From assembly GCA_914767715.1 (NCBI GenBank), contig OU612065.1, positions 7,192,001-7,256,000 on the forward strand: a DNA stretch of 64,000 nucleotides. The letters are read 5' to 3'. This document shows positions 52,445-64,000 of the stretch, one piece after another. The position numbers and the translations under genes are program-made. This DNA comes from Membranipora membranacea (taxonomy: Eukaryota; Bryozoa; Gymnolaemata; Cheilostomatida; Membraniporidae). Each line of letters opens with the position of its first letter. Within the stretch, counting starts at the first letter, position 1. The notes under the pieces were generated by a model that had not been told where the DNA came from, made no database searches, and saw nothing but the letters and a program-made list of their open reading frames with translations.

Positions 52445-53410
52445 TCAGCTGCTGACTGGAGGGGGTGGAGGGGCTGGTAACCGAGCAGGGGGTGGAGGGG
52501 GCATTGACATCTGTGGTCGCATAGGCATTGGTGGTCGAGGTGGCATTCCCATTGGTCTAAGAGGCATTCCCATCGGCGGAGGCGGACCTCTCATTCCCAT
52601 AGGTGGGGGTGGTCCTCTCATGCCGCCATCGATCATAGGTGGCGGAGGGGCACGCATGCCATCCATGTGTGGTGGTCTCATACCAGGCATCGGAGGCGGT
52701 GGGCGTGTTAGGTTAGCCCCAAGGGGCCCCATCATGGGTTTGTCATCATGATTGGGTTTCATTGGCTCAAGCTTGTAGGCGAACTGGAGGAAAAACTGCT
52801 TGGTCTCTTTGTTCCAGTGAGTCCAGAGTTTCTGTGGATCCTTATCAACTTCTCTGCTGGGAACTTTAAAGGCAATGGTCTCATAGGGCTCCGCAGCAAA
52901 AAGAAGATACTGCCACTGTCTATCCGGAGGCTCAATCTTCTGCTCATAGGCAGCCATAAATCTGTGCCGTGGAATAACACCTTCAACAATCTCTGGGTAA
53001 TCAACCTGGAAGAGCAAACTCTGTTGATTGGTTTCTGGATCCTTCTGCTTGGTGACCTTGTAACCAGGTCTACCAATCTTAACAAACTTCTTGGGATCAA
53101 CCTTTATCTTTTCAGGCGCAGGCTGTGCTGGTGCAGTCAATGCTTCTTTTGCTGCTCTTCGCCCCAAATTGGCCTGATGTTTTTTACCTTGGGTATGGGC
53201 TAGGTAACTACCTTCATTATTGTGCAATGTTAGGCATAGCTTACATTCATAAGAGCCTAAGTGATTTTTCATAAAATAAGGGTCCTTGTTAATGTCAATG
53301 GTTTCCAAAGCCAGCTGTCTCAACCTTTCTCTTCTTTCTCTATTTGCATCAGAGGCAGAGGCCACACCTCCTGTGCCAGTCTTGCCACCAGCTCTGTTCT
53401 GGAAATCCAT
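52445..53410 (-). CDS. SF3A2: Splicing factor 3A subunit 2 (SF3a66), intronless CDS
   Basis: A single frame of 321 residues starting MDFQNRAGGKTGTGGVASAS; the GTG codon just before the ATG is not the start. RRERLRQLALETIDINKDPY, the U1-type C2H2 finger (YECKLCLTLHNNEGSYLAHT), FVKIGRPGYKVTKQ, YPEIVEGVIPRHRFM and AYEQKIEPPDRQWQYLLFAA match SF3A2 almost word for word. The C-terminal ~100 residues are Pro/Met/Gly-rich, shorter than the repeat tail of human SF3A2. In the U2 snRNP it helps bind the branch-site region before catalysis (family knowledge). The CDS has no intron. A CTTTATAG acceptor ~30 bp upstream suggests one in the 5' UTR. AATAAA is downstream. Confidence 0.97.
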   Translation of the reverse strand: MDFQNRAGGKTGTGGVASASDANRERRERLRQLALETIDINKDPYFMKNHLGSYECKLCLTLHNNEGSYLAHTQGKKHQANLGRRAAKEALTAPAQPAPEKIKVDPKKFVKIGRPGYKVTKQKDPETNQQSLLFQVDYPEIVEGVIPRHRFMAAYEQKIEPPDRQWQYLLFAAEPYETIAFKVPSREVDKDPQKLWTHWNKETKQFFLQFAYKLEPMKPNHDDKPMMGPLGANLTRPPPPMPGMRPPHMDGMRAPPPPMIDGGMRGPPPPMGMRGPPPPMGMPLRPMGMPPRPPMPMRPQMSMPPPPPARLPAPPPPPVSS

Positions 53411-53443
53411 CACGTAATCTTGGCAGTGAACTTCCTTCTATAA

Positions 53444-56115
53444 AGCAGAAAGGTAACAGTTAGAAATGATACGTCTTTGCAGGAAAGGATTGTGGCTGCT
53501 TAATTGATGACGATTGATCAGATCACGACGAGTAGGGGTGAACAACGAGGCGTCGGGAGTTGGGAGGGTCGTAAAAACTGTATTAGAAAAATCACTTTGC
53601 AAAGGGTCATTTTTTACAAATGCATCAGCCAGAGTAACAGTGGATGATTCATTTGCAACTTATTCCGGTAAAAAAAAATTGTCAGGTAAAACCTGCTGCA
53701 ATATTTGCTGACATGAATTAATAGAAAGATACCCAGCATGTTGAGCCAAGTGTACCATAATTACAAAGCTTCTATTTTCAAGAGACAATGACTCAGACAA
53801 AAGGAAAATTCAAAGGGACATATCAGAATATTATACCAAGTAGTAAGGGTATAGAGAGTAACAGAGGGCACACTTCAATTATTGTTATACGTATACTATC
53901 TGGCGTTTTTTATTCACTCACAGAAATTGTCAGTCTGGCTACCATACTTGCCAAGTAATTTGAATTCAAAAGTGGGGATTTCAATTTACAGTGCATACTG
54001 CACGGCATTACGGTGCTTTGAGGGTGCGAAGTTATCCTTCTAGGGGTTGGGGGGGGGGTACGAGCCCCAACAGGGTCTGGGGCAGTGCCTCATCTGATGA
54101 CGCTCTGAGAGCATTTCTAGCCACTAGGAAGGGTTAAAACGTATATTTGACCCAAAATCATTTCATGTTTGTACTAATACAAAAATATCAAACTGAGGTG
54201 AAATACACTTTAAACAGTTACTATCAACACCCTGGGACTTGCATGCACTTTCTTTGCCAATGTCCAGTATCAACCACCCATTGACAATAACTGTCTGAAT
54301 TTAAATACAACAGGTAAATTTGTTAACATTGTTGAATAGCACAATGCCTTTTAATTTTGTGTGGAAAGACCTTACCAGTAACTAATCAACAAATGCTTGG
54401 ATAGTTACTTAAAAAATTAGGGCTGTTTTCTCTCAAATCTGGAGGAAATTGTGAGAATTACAAAAAGTGGAAAGTGAGTGTGAACATCTGGAGGTTCCAC
54501 CTCAATAGGGAGACTTGGGAAGTATGCTGGCTACCTGCCAATCTTGCTAATTATATAAATTACAATGGCAAATTGTCATGAAGTACCTACATATAATGGG
54601 CTGTGATTCATCTTGTTTTTAAATTTTTTTCAAAAGTTCAACCTTCAACCAAAACACCATATTATTGCCTTTTTTGTACTAGGATATATAGGCTAGGAGT
54701 CGTTTCGGTTTTCAAAATGGGCTGTATCGTATATATAGAGTCATGAGACTAATGATAGACTGGCACAGTACACAGACATCTCCTTAATTTGTTGGTTAAA
54801 AAAATGTTGGTTAAAATCGCAAGGTCCCATCACTCACCAAATCCCGGAGAATGGGTGGCGAGATGGGTGGGGTGCCTTATGGCTAGGACGCAATATCTAT
54901 GCCGATTTTCTCTCAGTTTCTAGGCAGGTCGGAGCCACCTAATCCTCCTATTGGCAAGAAGTCATCAATTGTCATACATGATCAATATTTATTTTTAAAA
55001 AAACCCCATATAACTCATCGCCTAGGTATTCTAGCACACAATGACAATAATGACAGGTGTGTTTTTGGGCAGGGATAATAACCGTAATTGGATTTTTAAA
55101 CCTGCTCATCCTCATGGATTGGGGTACTTTTAGTACGGCCAGATGCATAGGATAGCTAGGTAAGTTCTACCAGATGTCTCAAATGGGCTGACCAACATTC
55201 AAAGTACGGACAGAAAGATTGCTCTATTCCTATGTTATTAGTGAAAGAGGTCTGCAGGCAGGTTTCACCATACAAGACAAATCTTTAGTACCATGTTGTG
55301 CGCTTAAGTCTTTTACATGTCTGATAAAATTTTCTTAAATTTGAACAATTTGGGGCCCCTTGATAGCTTCTCAAATACACCAGAATGTCTAGCCTTATTT
55401 TCCTCATGATTATATGATCCATTAATATTGAATTCCTATTAACTAAGAATTAGTTATGAGACATGAACAGGAATAACTAGATTATCATAGATTAATTTAT
55501 ACTATTATACGTTAAGCCAATGTCTGCAGTAATTTATTAATTTTTCTAAACACCTACTCGTCAGTTATATCTACAGACAAGGAGCGGTGACGAACTAATA
55601 CGATCACCGTTCCATATAGTGCTCGCCACCAAACGGGTGAATTGGGATACACTGGAAGTGTGAGAGGTGTGTAAAAGACTCTAGTGTACAACATGGTCTT
55701 AATGATTTTGCATGGTGAACCTCGCTTTGGGACCTTTCAATACCTAAATAGTGGAAGGCACACACAGATTTGTATTGTTATCAAAAGGAATAGGATGAGC
55801 GTGAAGCGCCTTGACCATCTGACAGATACATCCATCTGTATCCACCAAGGGGAATGAGAATCTTGATTCCCAAAACTTGCTTGGCCAAACGCCTTTTTGT
55901 CATTATATCATGTTATCATCCACTAAAGGGCCTATCCAGGTTAGTTGGTACCATGAGAATTAAACTTCCAATTCTTCATGGTACTAACAGGTGGATCACC
56001 TAACATTCATTGCTCGCTCACTCATAAATAATAATAATTGATGGAACAATCTATCTATCCAGAAAAAATCAATTAATAGCTAATAAGGGAGGGATTGTCA
56101 CTCTGGAATGAATAA
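53444..56115. other. Non-genic region upstream of SF3A2
   Basis: No supported exon on either strand. It contains a G-rich run (54040-54059), a diverged copy of the 58834-58906 foldback near 54242-54280, and the foldback at 55940-55988. Confidence 0.6.
55940..55988. repeat. Foldback repeat with ~20-bp arms
   Basis: GTTAGTTGGTACCATGAGAATT pairs with AATTCTTCATGGTACTAAC, with a small bulge and an 8-bp loop. Confidence 0.75.
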
Positions 56116-56201
56116 TATGTCTATCTTACTGAGTGACCATAGATAGATAGGATATATATATATATCCTATCTATCTATGGTCACTCAGTAAGATAGACAT
56201 A
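56116..56201. repeat. Perfect 86-bp palindrome
   Basis: Arms of 43 bp (TATGTCTATCTTACTGAGTG... outward from the 56158/56159 centre) pair without mismatch or spacer. The centre is ATATATAT. A second palindrome follows directly. Confidence 0.93.
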
Positions 56202-56273
56202 CTATATATATAACATCACATATATATATATTTATATATATATATATATATATGTGATGTTATATATATAGTA
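56200..56273. repeat. Second adjacent palindrome, AT-rich
   Basis: TACTATATATATAACATCAC and its inverse GTGATGTTATATATATAGTA bound an (AT)n core of ~30 bp. It abuts the 86-bp palindrome. Confidence 0.88.
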
Positions 56274-56981
56274 TAAGTTAAAGTATATGTATATATATAT
56301 ATATCATGATGATGATGGGTGAAGTGTCAGTTATCCATTTCAGCAAGACTATCTGAGTGAGACAGTTGTGAGGCCATGTTGATTCATTGATGGATAGTCT
56401 CAAGGTCTTATAATGCATAGTTAAAGTAATACTTGGGGAGTCACTGACAGGAAACCCGACCAGAAGATCACCATTGTCATTGACCATCGATTGAGAACCG
56501 ATTGAAATTGAATGAATTGATCATCATGTCCATGAGTCTCAGTCGAAGGTACAAAATACACTGGGAAGATATCAAACCTTATATGGAATTAATGTTAGAG
56601 CCCTCGGAACACGGTTAAATTTGCAATGACTGGTTCCCCAAAGCTTCCATAATTGATAATTGGACCTAACATAATGTTTGAAAGAAAACGGAAGAAGAAA
56701 AAAATGTTGAATTTTATTCAATATGGAAACCGGAAATAAACACCTGCAAGGAGTTCTCTGATTTGGCTTTTGGTGATTTGACAGCCCAATCACTGGCCAG
56801 ATAACACAATATTTGTTTACAAATGGCACCTTGGAGAACTGACTCATTTTGATTGAATTCAGCTAGTGCTAGCCTCATACGAGAAACCAAACATTGAATC
56901 ACTGGCAAATGCCTCTAATAACACACATGACTCACATAGCATGCTTCACATTCCCATACAATATAACATAATTTATTCCAG

Positions 56982-58760
56982 TTTAGATGGATTGAGAGGG
57001 AGATCAGCATCATCGAAAAATCAAAAGATGACAGTGACTCAAACAGAATGTACAAGGCTGTGAGAAATTTGGAAAGGATGAAGAAAAAGCAACCACTGCT
57101 GATACAAACTGAAGATGGACTAACAACAGAAACAGAAGAGCAGATAAAAGTGATTGGAGAATACTTCAGCAGCCTTTTCTCTGATGAGAACGAACCTGCC
57201 ATAGAAGAGATAACACCTAGAGAGATGGAAAAACCCTTCACTGACACAGAGATCAAGAATGCGATAAAGAAGCTGAAGAATGGCAAAAGCCCCGGCATAG
57301 ACCAACTTAAAGCCGAACAACTGAAACATGGACCAACAACCGCCTCCAGCATAATTGCAGACGTTCTAAATGAAGCAGCAAGAACAGGCTCATTCCCAGA
57401 TGAAATTCGTCAAGGCATTCTCATACCACTACAGAAACCAGGGAAATCTAAAGGACCACCAGCCCACCTCAGACCAGTAGTGCTCTTGTCCATACTGAGA
57501 AAGATACTTGCAATCTGTATCCTAGACAGAGTTGGAACACGGATACATGACAACATCCCACTATCCCAAGCAGCCTACCGGTCAGGCAGAGGTACGACGG
57601 AACAAATATTCACCATGAAACTACTGGCAGAAAAAGCAGTGGCATCCACAGACTACCACACCCACATACTGATGATGGATATGAGTAAGGCGTTCGACAC
57701 ATTAAGGAGAAACACCATATTCCAAGACCTGAAATCAATACTACAACATGACGAACTCCATCTAATCAAAGCGCTCCTCAAGAACGTACAACTGGCAACT
57801 AAGGTAAACGGGCAGATAGGACCACTATTCACCACGAATATTGGCACTCCCCAAGGTGACTGCCTCTCTCCCATACTATTCAGGCTATATCTGGCAAAAG
57901 CACTGAAGCGGAATGCCCCAATACCAAGTCTTGAGCACACATATAGTAGGCCTATGAGTGATCCACCTGGTAGGAACATTCTGCTGCAGTACGCAGACGA
58001 TATTTGCTGGATTGGTCTGAATAGTGCGGAAGGAGTAGAGCACACAAAGGTACAGGTACCATCTAGACTGGCAGAGAGGAATCTAAAGATCAACACAGAG
58101 AAGACAGAGGAATACGACATATCAAGAAACGGAGATAGCACATGGAAGAAATGTAAATACCTCGGAACTCTATTAGACACACAAGCGGACATAAAGAGTA
58201 GGAAACAACTAGCGAATGGTGCAATCAGCCGAATCAAACCGATACTAAAAGATAGGAGACTGCAAATGGACATAAAACTGAGATCCTATGATGCCTATGT
58301 TAGCAGTGTCTTCCTATACAACAGCAAAACCTGGACACTCACACAGGGGAAAGAAGAGGAAGTAGATATATTCCATCGGCGTCACATGAGGAACATACTG
58401 AACATCAGATACCCGGACATAATCAGCAATAACGAACTATATGAAAAGACCAGGCAGAACAAATGGAGTGGATGAATAGAGCAGCGGAGGCTTCGTTTAT
58501 ATGGGCATATCCTGAGATTGCCAGAAGAAACGCCGGTAAGACAAGCACTCCAGGAGTTCAGAAACCCTCACAAAAGACCACGAGCAGCACCTAAACTAAC
58601 CTGGCAGAAAAGGATTGACAAAGACCTGACAAAGCAAGGTATTACCTCTCACCAGGTTGAGAAATAGCCCAAGACCGCAAGGCTTGGAGGGTAATTGTAA
58701 GATCATAAAACAGCATTCTGAGATGACACATGCGCTGAATAGTGTGAAGTGTTTACTGAT
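56982..58760 (+). mobile_element. 5'-truncated non-LTR retrotransposon with RT core
   Basis: One frame runs from ~56982 (FRWIEREISIIEK) to a TGA at 58473-58475 and then on in the same frame (RLRLYGHILRLPEETPVRQA) to a TAG at ~58667. Reverse transcriptase blocks: KLKNGKSPGIDQLKAEQL, HLRPVVLLSILRKILAI, YRSGRGTTEQIF, MMDMSKAFDTLRRNTIFQ, GTPQGDCLSPILF and the catalytic LQYADDI. The post-RT region KYLGTLLDTQADIKSRKQLA and HRRHMRNILNIRYPD is present. Endonuclease is missing. A GAT-type microsatellite at ~58757 marks the 3' end, as in RTE-like elements. The internal stop makes this copy inactive, though most of the frame is intact. Confidence 0.87.
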
Positions 58761-58833
58761 GATGATGATGAGATGGATAGGATGAATATACGGTATGAGG
58801 TATACACAGACTCATGGGCCCCTGAGACCAAGG

Positions 58834-58906
58834 AGTTACATGTCTTTACTTTGCCAATGTCCGGTGGTTGATATTGGACATTGGCAAAGTAAAGACATGT
58901 GAGATA
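58834..58906. repeat. Foldback repeat with 25-bp arms
   Basis: ACATGTCTTTACTTTGCCAA with TGTCC pairs with GGACA and TTGGCAAAGTAAAGACATGT around a 12-bp loop. A one-armed relative with the loop sequence (TTTGCCAATGTCCAGTATCA) lies at ~54255-54278. Confidence 0.85.
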
Positions 58907-61661
58907 CTTTTACACATAACCTGTAGTAATTAAAATGTAATTACTCCCAACCAAGGCTTTCTACATTGATAATGACTGAGTCATTATTATAATTATAGAA
59001 TGTTATTCTTAACCTTATTTATTCCCTGTGTATTTATCTCCTCTAGCCAGAGAAATACCACACTAATTAAGATAAAACTTTGAAAAGGTGGGGTGCAAAC
59101 ATTGGCATTGATCTGGGAACTGGCGCGTTCTGGGCTGTCGCTGACACATAGTTGGAAAACCCTGACTGGCATTCTGGGATGCCATCGGCTTAGCCGGAAA
59201 ACCCATGGCTGGTGGTTTTCCACTATATATATCGACCACAACTACAGATGGGTTACAGGCCTCTCATGGTACTTCTATCGAGCTCACACAGATGGTTAAC
59301 AGGCCATTCCTTTTCAGCCGCTCAATCTATTTGACCTAACAAGGTTACTCACTTCTCAAACATCATTGGTATCAATTCCAATCATACTCTCACCTGGACA
59401 TACTGACTGACAAACTCGACATCTATCTCTCTGGAAACTATTATTTACATATTAACCTTATTGCTTACTGATTAAAACCTTAGCACTGGGCTAAGTTGGC
59501 CCACCTTGTTATTGCATTCAATCACGTATCACAACATGTAAGTCCCAGGGGCCCATGCACAGGGGCCTTTTCTTCTCCTGTCAGTCACTGACTAAATCAC
59601 AGTGCAAGTCCAGGCCTTGACCACTGGGGCACTCAACCACTGAATAACCCGGTTATTCAGTGGGCCGGATAATTTACTGCTGAAGGCCTGTGCTCTATGT
59701 AGACATAGCTGGCAGCACCAACCTACAGGGAGGATGTGATTGATTGAGTTTGCCTTGCATACAAGCCAAAGCTAATGTCTGCCAGTGTGGAGTTACTGTG
59801 TTATTTTTGGTTTTAATGGTAGCCATCCTATACCTTTGTTGCATTCTCAAATGTTACTGGTTTGGCTTGATTGTCTAAAATATCCCGTTTAGAAAGAGTA
59901 CAGTTCTGTATGGGCAGTATAGTCTCTTTTATGCAAAGGTCATAGTAGAGGGTTTGATGGTGAAGCCAACGGATGTTTTGTGCTAAAATGTTTTTTCTTT
60001 AGGTATACTCGGTCCAATGCTCATGTGACATCATGATTTGCTCTACAACACATACAGCAATGTTGCAGAGCAGTGGCAAGACCCTGCAGCACCGACATCA
60101 CTGCTGTAAGGGCCTCAAGTTATATTGGAAATGCCCCATTCAGCAAATGACACACTTTTGCGGTGCTGCAAGGTGGATGTGTCGGTCGGAATGCTGTGAG
60201 ATCATTAAACACCTGACATCACAGTCTTCTCATATCTTACACACATGTGGCCAGCCTGGTACAAACATGTTCGGTTAAATGAAATTTTTTGTCACAAACC
60301 CATCATATTGCGTATGCTGCATCCGGATGCTTATGTCACACAATTTGGTCAGGTTTGTAACAGACTTCTAATAGCTGTTGCAAACCCATCAATTTAGGTA
60401 TGTCCCTGGAATGATGATTGTCTCTAATCTATGCATATGTGACAACCCTAACTGCCAATATGAAGCAACCAGATGCATACTCTGCAACAGCCAGATGCCA
60501 GCCCTGTAACCAGGAACTTCTCGGGTTGCGTCTGGTTGGGTACAAATCAATGCTCCATCTGGAAGGCGTTGCTGCTGTAATATTTGTTGTTTTGAATCGA
60601 TCCAATTCTGTTACAACTCCATCCGCCTCTATCCAAACCATGTGCACATGTGTCATATGCATCTGGATTCCTATTTGGCAATCAGTGGTTGCGAAAGATG
60701 GAAGAAGATGACTATTTGGAATATGCAACATGCATGGTAGTCAGTAGCAGCCCGTGTTGCAGCCATGTAGAAGTTCTATCCACAGCAGTTTCATTCAGAT
60801 GAAGCTGAATATCCGAGATGGAATTGTATAGTTGTATAGTTGAATGCAATGCCAATTTACAAGGTCATTGTGTGAAGTCTCTGATAAAGGAGGATGGGCT
60901 GAGGACAATCTTTTAGTCTATCTGTGGTCTCCACTCTGTTCTCATATCACATATATCTCACTCTCTTGCACCATATGGCCTAGAGATATCCAACTGCCTC
61001 ATTCCATCTGAACAAAATCACTATTTTTAAGAACTTTTAGAAACTCACATGGCTCAATCATGGCAGTAGGGGAACGATAAAGGAATATATGCCATGGTTT
61101 TGATCCCGAAACCGGTTAATACAGATGGTGTAGATTGATGACTGAGGCTCATGGCTATCAACACATTGCGATGTCAAAGAACAATCTCATAATGAAATCG
61201 GTAGTTTTTTAATTGAAAGAACCCAGTCCCAGTTCAAACTGCAGTTATTACTCATTAGGACTCACACCAGTAGTAACAGAACTAACCCCATCATTTGAAA
61301 TGAGGGTAACTTTCTTCGTCATTCAAATAATAGTTGAGGAAAGCCATTTCTGATGTAAACAAAGAAAGTTTCCCATAACATATCAACTTATCAATACAGT
61401 TGGGGCTGGGCGTTCCAAGGGTATCATTTCATCTGGCAAATAACACTTTTTCCTAGATTTTCCCCACAATGCTTGGCTATGAACTTTAAAAGAGAATATT
61501 AAATCATTAGGATGAGACATGGTTTATTTGAAAATTCTATTTCTTGTACAGTTAGACCAGAAACGTATGAATACTTTCTTTATAATAAAATTGTTAAACA
61601 AAGCTGCAGTGGTGTCAAAAACTATACTCATACTGTAGTAGTCGTATCATGTATTTCACAG
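58907..61661. other. Non-genic region upstream of NEK gene
   Basis: No supported exon. It includes a perfect short palindrome at 59637-59663 (CCACTGAATAACC / GGTTATTCAGTGG). Open frames at 60033-60278 and 60418-60731 have no recognisable similarity. Confidence 0.55.
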
Positions 61662-61666
61662 AGAGT

Positions 61667-64000
61667 ATGGAGAACTATGAGATAATAACAAAGATCGGTT
61701 CAGGTGCTTGTGGGGCAGTATACTTGGCAAGAAGTCATGAAAATGGAAAGTGAGAATTGCTCTTCAAATTATTCTTCAGTTGTACATGTTGAGGAATCAT
61801 AGTTTTGTGGTAACTCAAAAAAGAGATTGTAGATGGACAGGAATACCGGAATATCATTGAAATATAAACCACCTCTGAAATTATCTTTAAATCTAACGAA
61901 GCCTGTTGGCAGTTACATATATTTGGTAAGTGTATAGTCTTTTTAATATTCCATTTATCCTCTCCATCTCCAATTTGCCATTTGAGTTACCATTAGCTCT
62001 ATGATGTCGCTATAATTCAACTGTACTGTACACAGTTGTTGTGTTTGTTAATATGAATGCATCACCTTTCCTTTTATCAAACCGACTATGTGTGTGAATT
62101 TAATCTGTTTTCAACTTATTTCAGACAATATGCTTTGAAAAAGGTGCAATTAGACGAGCAAAAGAAGACACGCACCAGAGAGGCACTGCTTAAAGAAGCA
62201 AGGTATTTTCCTATATTTACTGTTAGACTCACTGTGTGGTATAAGCAATCCTTGGTAGGTCCATCCTGTATTCAAGTATCCACGAAGATCATTTCACCTA
62301 CAGTTTATCATCTGTTATGAGAACCTGAAATTGCAGCAGTTAGTGATTCATGAGAGATATGATTTTAAGATCCTCTACTACTATTTTCACACTCTGTTTT
62401 TTAGGATATTAGCCCAGTTGAAGCACCCACACATCGTCGTCTACCATGACTCCTTCTTTGATGGAAATGCTGATGCCGATTTTATGCACATCGTTCAGGT
62501 AGGGCTCAAACATTGTTTGTTATACCTTGATCTGGCCTGGGACCCTTGGTTCTCACTTCATAAAAATTCCACAAAGAATTTTGTTGTAAACAAGCTGTTT
62601 CCGGCAGCTTAAGCATGAAGTAGCAGTTAGAATGATTGGGATAAGCAAACATACATACAGACATACAGATTTATGTTGTAATTAAAGTGAGTATTAATAT
62701 CCTCAATTGAAACTCTTTTCTTGAATTATGCATTACTGTTCTATAGAGACTTCTTCATTGAGAAAGGGGAGGTAAACATGCTTACCATTCTCTGATGTCG
62801 CTTAGACAAAAAACCAGGTTTTTGCGTTTTGATTCATTTCCATAGCGCAGATCCTCTTGCTTGGAATTGCACCATACGTTATAAAGTCTACATAAAACAT
62901 ACACGCTCCAATTACCATTTTTAATGTTATGAAACCATTTGACACACATAAACCAATGAACTCCCTCTCCTGTTCATTGTGATATGGTGCAGACGACCTT
63001 GGTTCAGCTGCCTGTTTATCAATGATTGGGCAGTTAGCAGAAGCTAAAACTCAGTTTGCCATAAATAACTATTTCATCATGTTTTCCTACAGGACTACTG
63101 TGACGGTGGAACTTTGGATGACAAAATCGCACAAATGAGAAAAGTATGTATGACCTGAAAACTAATGATAATTTATTGAAGTGTTTATAATCTGTTATTA
63201 ACAGGTTCAATGGTTTGGCAGTGTTAATAAAATTGGCTGTGAACTCAAGATGTGATGGTAATAAATTGCATCGCGCTTGCTGTTTTGAAAACATTGTTTT
63301 CTTTGTATCTGGATTGTTCTGTGGAAAACACAGTACCTTTCTGTATGGAGTGGAAGGAAGCCAGAACAAGATAACTGTTGAGGGCTGACCATAACACAAT
63401 TTATAATCAACTTTATTTTGCCGATCAAGTCTCAGTGACACATCAGACCATGCAAAAAATAACTTCCACTGTTGTTAAAAAATAATAACAAACGAGGTGA
63501 ACTCCATTATTTGCACTTGTGGAAGATATTATTGCCCAATCATTGGTTTGGTCAGCTGTTCCTAATAATGATTGAGTCTTGTCATCTGCCTGTTTCTGAA
63601 GTTTTATGTTGTCTGCATTTTGACAAGTTTTAATGATACAACTACAAAAATTCTTGGAAGTAATGAATCAAACCCTTTTGTTAAACAAAGTGGGTTTTGG
63701 TTCCACATCGATGTACATTCATTCTCATCATGATAACTTATACTATCCCCAGGGTAATTTCCCAAAAACAAAAAACAACCCGTTTAGCCTTCCCAATGCC
63801 AGATTGTGAGTCTGCGGCTAGGCCGTAGCTAGATTTGAGCGAATTGATTATGTAACAAGAATTCAACTTCCTTAAATTCCAGCAGAACTCTGTTGATTAT
63901 ATTAGGCATTCAAGAGTTTTAATGCAATTTTATTCCAGGGTATATCCTATTGTCATCCCTGAAAGTTCCTTGTATATTTTTGTAGGAAGAAAAATTCTGT
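61667..64000 (+). CDS. NEK-family serine/threonine kinase (3' partial)
   Basis: Exons in window: 61667-61749, 62125-62202, 62405-62498, 63093-63143 and 63986 onward, all in phase. MENYEIITKIGSGACGAVYL carries the Gly-rich loop, YALKKVQLD the ATP-binding lysine, LLKEARILAQLKHPHIVVYH the helix-C glutamate. DYCDGGTLDDKIAQMRK is the hinge and following helix, typical of NIMA-related kinases, nearest to NEK11/NEK1-type by eye. The catalytic loop and everything downstream lie beyond the window. A CAG acceptor at 61659-61661 suggests a 5' UTR intron. Members act in cell cycle, ciliary or DNA-damage signalling; which applies here cannot be told. Confidence 0.86.

Noticed and set aside
57653-58273. 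206-codon minus-strand frame
   Set aside because: Antisense shadow of the reverse transcriptase coding strand.
60033-60731. Cys-rich frames upstream of the NEK gene
   Set aside because: No signal peptide, repeated cysteine spacing or homologue; probably chance or very old repeat remnants.

Overview
This is an AT-rich, intron-rich animal nuclear genome window. The best-preserved genes (26S proteasome PSMD4, mitochondrial DLD, endosomal EEA1, splicing factor SF3A2) are metazoan in type. Short GT-AG introns, an animal-type AA15 copper oxygenase, a TIR adaptor, non-LTR retrotransposon remnants and many small foldback repeats suggest a marine invertebrate, perhaps a sponge or another non-bilaterian. 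The sequence alone does not fix the phylum. Exon borders below were set by hand from GT/AG sites, and reading phase was checked across every junction.

Layout: PSMD4 (+, 21-4988, first exon outside the window) faces a secreted AA15 lytic polysaccharide monooxygenase (-, 5441-7613). Then come about 2.8 kb of non-genic sequence and a two-coding-exon gene for a secreted protein built of 16-residue repeats (-, 10581-11874) with its own TATA box. A 5'-truncated non-LTR retrotransposon lies at 12800-13330. EEA1 (-, 14196-24441, 24 coding exons) is divergent from DLD (+, 25169-30850). A tetraspanin with an unusual Arg-rich cytoplasmic tail follows (-, 31352-36443), then an RTE-like retrotransposon fragment (36857-38450), a TIR-domain adaptor-like gene (-, 40904-46919), an intronless Ikaros/Hunchback-type zinc-finger gene (+, 50459-51496), intronless SF3A2 (-, 52445-53410), a second non-LTR element (56982-58760) and the 5' part of a NEK-family kinase gene (+, 61667 to the window end).

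The genes do not form a pathway; this is an ordinary mixed eukaryotic neighbourhood. The most unusual features are: (1) very short inverted-repeat insertions (15-68 bp, almost all arm), several flanked by 7-9 bp direct duplications; (2) a 232-bp tandem duplication inside PSMD4 that doubles the start of the exon encoding the second ubiquitin-interacting motif; (3) phase-compatible cryptic exons inside DLD that could borrow its mitochondrial presequence; (4) the tandem-repeat secreted protein, which matches no family I know; (5) the TIR adaptor and the Arg-tailed tetraspanin; (6) a perfect 86-bp palindrome next to a second palindrome at 56116-56273.
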